NCBI GenBank assembly: GCA_028679985.1
Contig: JAJRAH010000028.1
Location: 1-6,700, forward strand
DNA length: 6,700 nucleotides
DNA from: Methanomassiliicoccales archaeon
Lineage (GTDB): Archaea > Thermoplasmatota > Thermoplasmata > Methanomassiliicoccales > JACIVX01
Reading direction: 5' to 3'
Below, one piece after another: positions 6,101-6,700 of the stretch; position 1 is the first letter of the stretch; each line of letters starts with the position of its first letter. Position numbers and translations under genes: made by a program. The notes beneath the pieces are model-generated. The model was given only the letters and a program-made list of their open reading frames with translations, had not been told where the DNA came from and searched no databases.

Positions 6101-6700
6101 GTACCGAAAGGATCGCCAGGTCTCTCCATAGTCTCGAGTCCGCTTCCTTGGTCGGGAGAGTCGCGCACAGAGAGGGTCGCTGGTACTTCAAGAGGACGAA
6201 GGTCGAAGACAGAGAACGGGAATCCTCCCTGAGAAAAGCGATATGCAAGTTTCTGGAAGGCTCCGCCCCTTCCACTCTGGATGAGATCTCCTTCGCGCTC
6301 GGTCTCTCTGACGCCGAAGTGTCGGATTCGCTTGAGGCGCTCGTGAGGGAAGGAATGGTGGCCGAGGGCTTGTTCCTGGTCTCTGAGCACAAGCAGTACA
6401 TGTTGAGGAGGGACCATCTGAGACTGAGGAGCCAGAATTCCGAAGCGTACGATCTTCGGACGGTAGAGCTCTATAGGAGGTCAAAGACTCGGGGGCCGTT
6501 CGCTTCCATCGAGGGCTGCATCAGATTCCTCGGCTCAGTCGGGGACCCGCTCGATCTAACCCATCGGGTCAAGGATTTCAGTATCGATGACTGGGAGCGG
6601 CTCAGGAGGAGCGGGAAGGTGCTCCTCGGAAGGTTCCTCCGGGGGCGGGTCCGCTATGTCCTGGCCGAGGATGCTCCGATGTACGTGTCCGCCTATCGGA
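3148..6700 (+). CDS. lhr: Lhr-family superfamily 2 ATP-dependent helicase with extended winged-helix C-terminus, 3' end outside the window
   Basis: The frame is open for 1184 codons and has not stopped at the window edge. The ATG at 3148 has GGAGA (3136-3140) at 7 nt spacing. RecA domain 1 has a Q-motif-like LTEPQ (32-36), Walker A PTGSGKT (54-60), motif Ia YVSPLKALAN (88-97), TPESL (152-156), Walker B DEVH (178-181) and motif III SAT (213-215). RecA domain 2 has LVFTNTR (286-292), AHHGSL (312-317), motif V SSTSLELGIDIG (339-350) and motif VI QRVGRSGH (369-376). Lhr-specific blocks follow: FLNLGTIP (497-504), TVPSWTGE (565-572, with Trp569 where the family has a DNA-stacking Trp), GRRVNDALSRA (661-671), RFRHTAARS (732-740), PSPFSH (817-822) and MEDR (835-838). 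Lhr proteins are 3'-to-5' translocases acting on DNA or DNA/RNA hybrids, implicated in repair. Beyond about residue 860 at least 320 extra residues appear, with winged-helix-like units near 880-945, 956-1013 and 1025-1090, then a further module. The gene is divergent from the surface-protein gene. Helicase identity is firm; the specific Lhr subgroup is not. Confidence 0.96.
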   Translation, partial: MERVRRAYSKNEVMSLMEPLVAEWFNSKFSDLTEPQAFAIPIIHNRENVLVSSPTGSGKTLTAFLSIINELLKYARDGKLEDRVYAVYVSPLKALANDINRNLREPLSEMKALAESKGITFPDIRVGVRSGDTSQAERQKMLRKPPHIFITTPESLALVLAAPKFKERFTKVEWTIVDEVHEICDSKRGVFLSLTLERLQEYCSRPFVRVGLSATLAPIDEIAAFLVGFRNGKQREVEIVEVKSPKSLDLEVLCPTEDMTALPYEIVNSKMYDMLADMVRKHTTTLVFTNTRSGTESVVYKLKERGLDSIEAHHGSLSKETRLNVEERLKKSELKCVVSSTSLELGIDIGSIDLVCQIGSPKSVAKGLQRVGRSGHGYLKTSKGRMIVFDNDDLVECAVLCRAAHRNKIDRVSIPQNCLDVLAQSIVGMSIESRWKVEDALELVRRSYCYRNLPEDLYLDVLRYLGSKDAFEGVYSKIWYDEEEGTFGRKRGARMIYFLNLGTIPEEANYKVYAERGAMIGDLSEKFVERLSPRDIFVLGGRTYEFVRSRGMSVYVKTASGKKPTVPSWTGEMLPRSFDLSLEVARFRGEMAERLTGDEKATLKWLCDDFDIDEGSARSILSYFEEQQSTCGTVPTDKNLVIEGYVDMTGNHNVIFHFPFGRRVNDALSRAYAFQLTQQLGSNVSVSVTDDAFMLSVPRSVDFKGLGGLVSSSDLGTLLRRALKDSEIFKQRFRHTAARSFMILRNYKGREVSVNRQQVRSSYLLDSLRSVERVPVVEETYREIMEEVMDLPNAAKVLKMIEGGEVTIQFVDFSSIPSPFSHNVVLAGISDIVLMEDRSSLLRELHRRILSKVMASDLSEFEFEEQKVTAYFRKKIGRIEVKEDILRVLRLIGPMHIFRERARSLYPYSSRDKREIDGWAEELLAEGRIASAYSDDYYFVASEDLSTYAALFRKERTLGDLDHSVLDLLGGEKSSKDIADSLGVSTERIARSLHSLESASLVGRVAHREGRWYFKRTKVEDRERESSLRKAICKFLEGSAPSTLDEISFALGLSDAEVSDSLEALVREGMVAEGLFLVSEHKQYMLRRDHLRLRSQNSEAYDLRTVELYRRSKTRGPFASIEGCIRFLGSVGDPLDLTHRVKDFSIDDWERLRRSGKVLLGRFLRGRVRYVLAEDAPMYVSAYR

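Overview
This 6.7 kb window most likely comes from an archaeal chromosome, probably a euryarchaeal or Thermoplasmata-like lineage. Four observations support this. The fumarase is of the two-subunit class I type. The Lhr helicase core carries archaeal-type sequence blocks. Starts are preceded by TATA/BRE-like boxes and sometimes by GGAG-type Shine-Dalgarno sites. One gene encodes a sequon-rich surface protein with a C-terminal membrane anchor. Arginine is often encoded by AGG/AGA and the DNA is moderately GC-rich. The exact lineage cannot be fixed from this sequence.

Layout. Positions 1-334 (minus strand) hold the N-terminal third of an ABC transporter ATPase of the ABC-2/BcrA-like exporter type, cut by the window edge. 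A 122-bp divergent promoter region (335-456) separates it from a plus-strand two-gene operon: the class I fumarate hydratase alpha subunit (457-1326) and beta subunit (1323-1916), which overlap by 4 nt (GTGA). A 53-bp convergent gap follows. Next, on the minus strand (1970-3019), is a secreted, membrane-anchored protein with three carboxypeptidase-regulatory-like beta-sandwich repeats. A second divergent region (3020-3147) leads to a very long plus-strand gene (3148 to beyond 6700) encoding an Lhr-family superfamily 2 helicase. It is open for 1184 codons with no stop in the window.

How the genes relate. Only the two fumarase genes clearly work together: they form one [4Fe-4S] enzyme converting fumarate and malate. 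The ABC ATPase, surface protein and helicase look like independent transcription units, and nothing indicates a common pathway. I see no mobile element, CRISPR array, tRNA or rRNA, and no convincing evidence of an undescribed multi-gene system. The item most worth a second look is the helicase. A complete archaeal-type Lhr core (about residues 1-860) is followed by at least 320 further residues that look like consecutive winged-helix units. That architecture resembles long bacterial Lhr more than the usual archaeal Lhr of about 850-950 residues.
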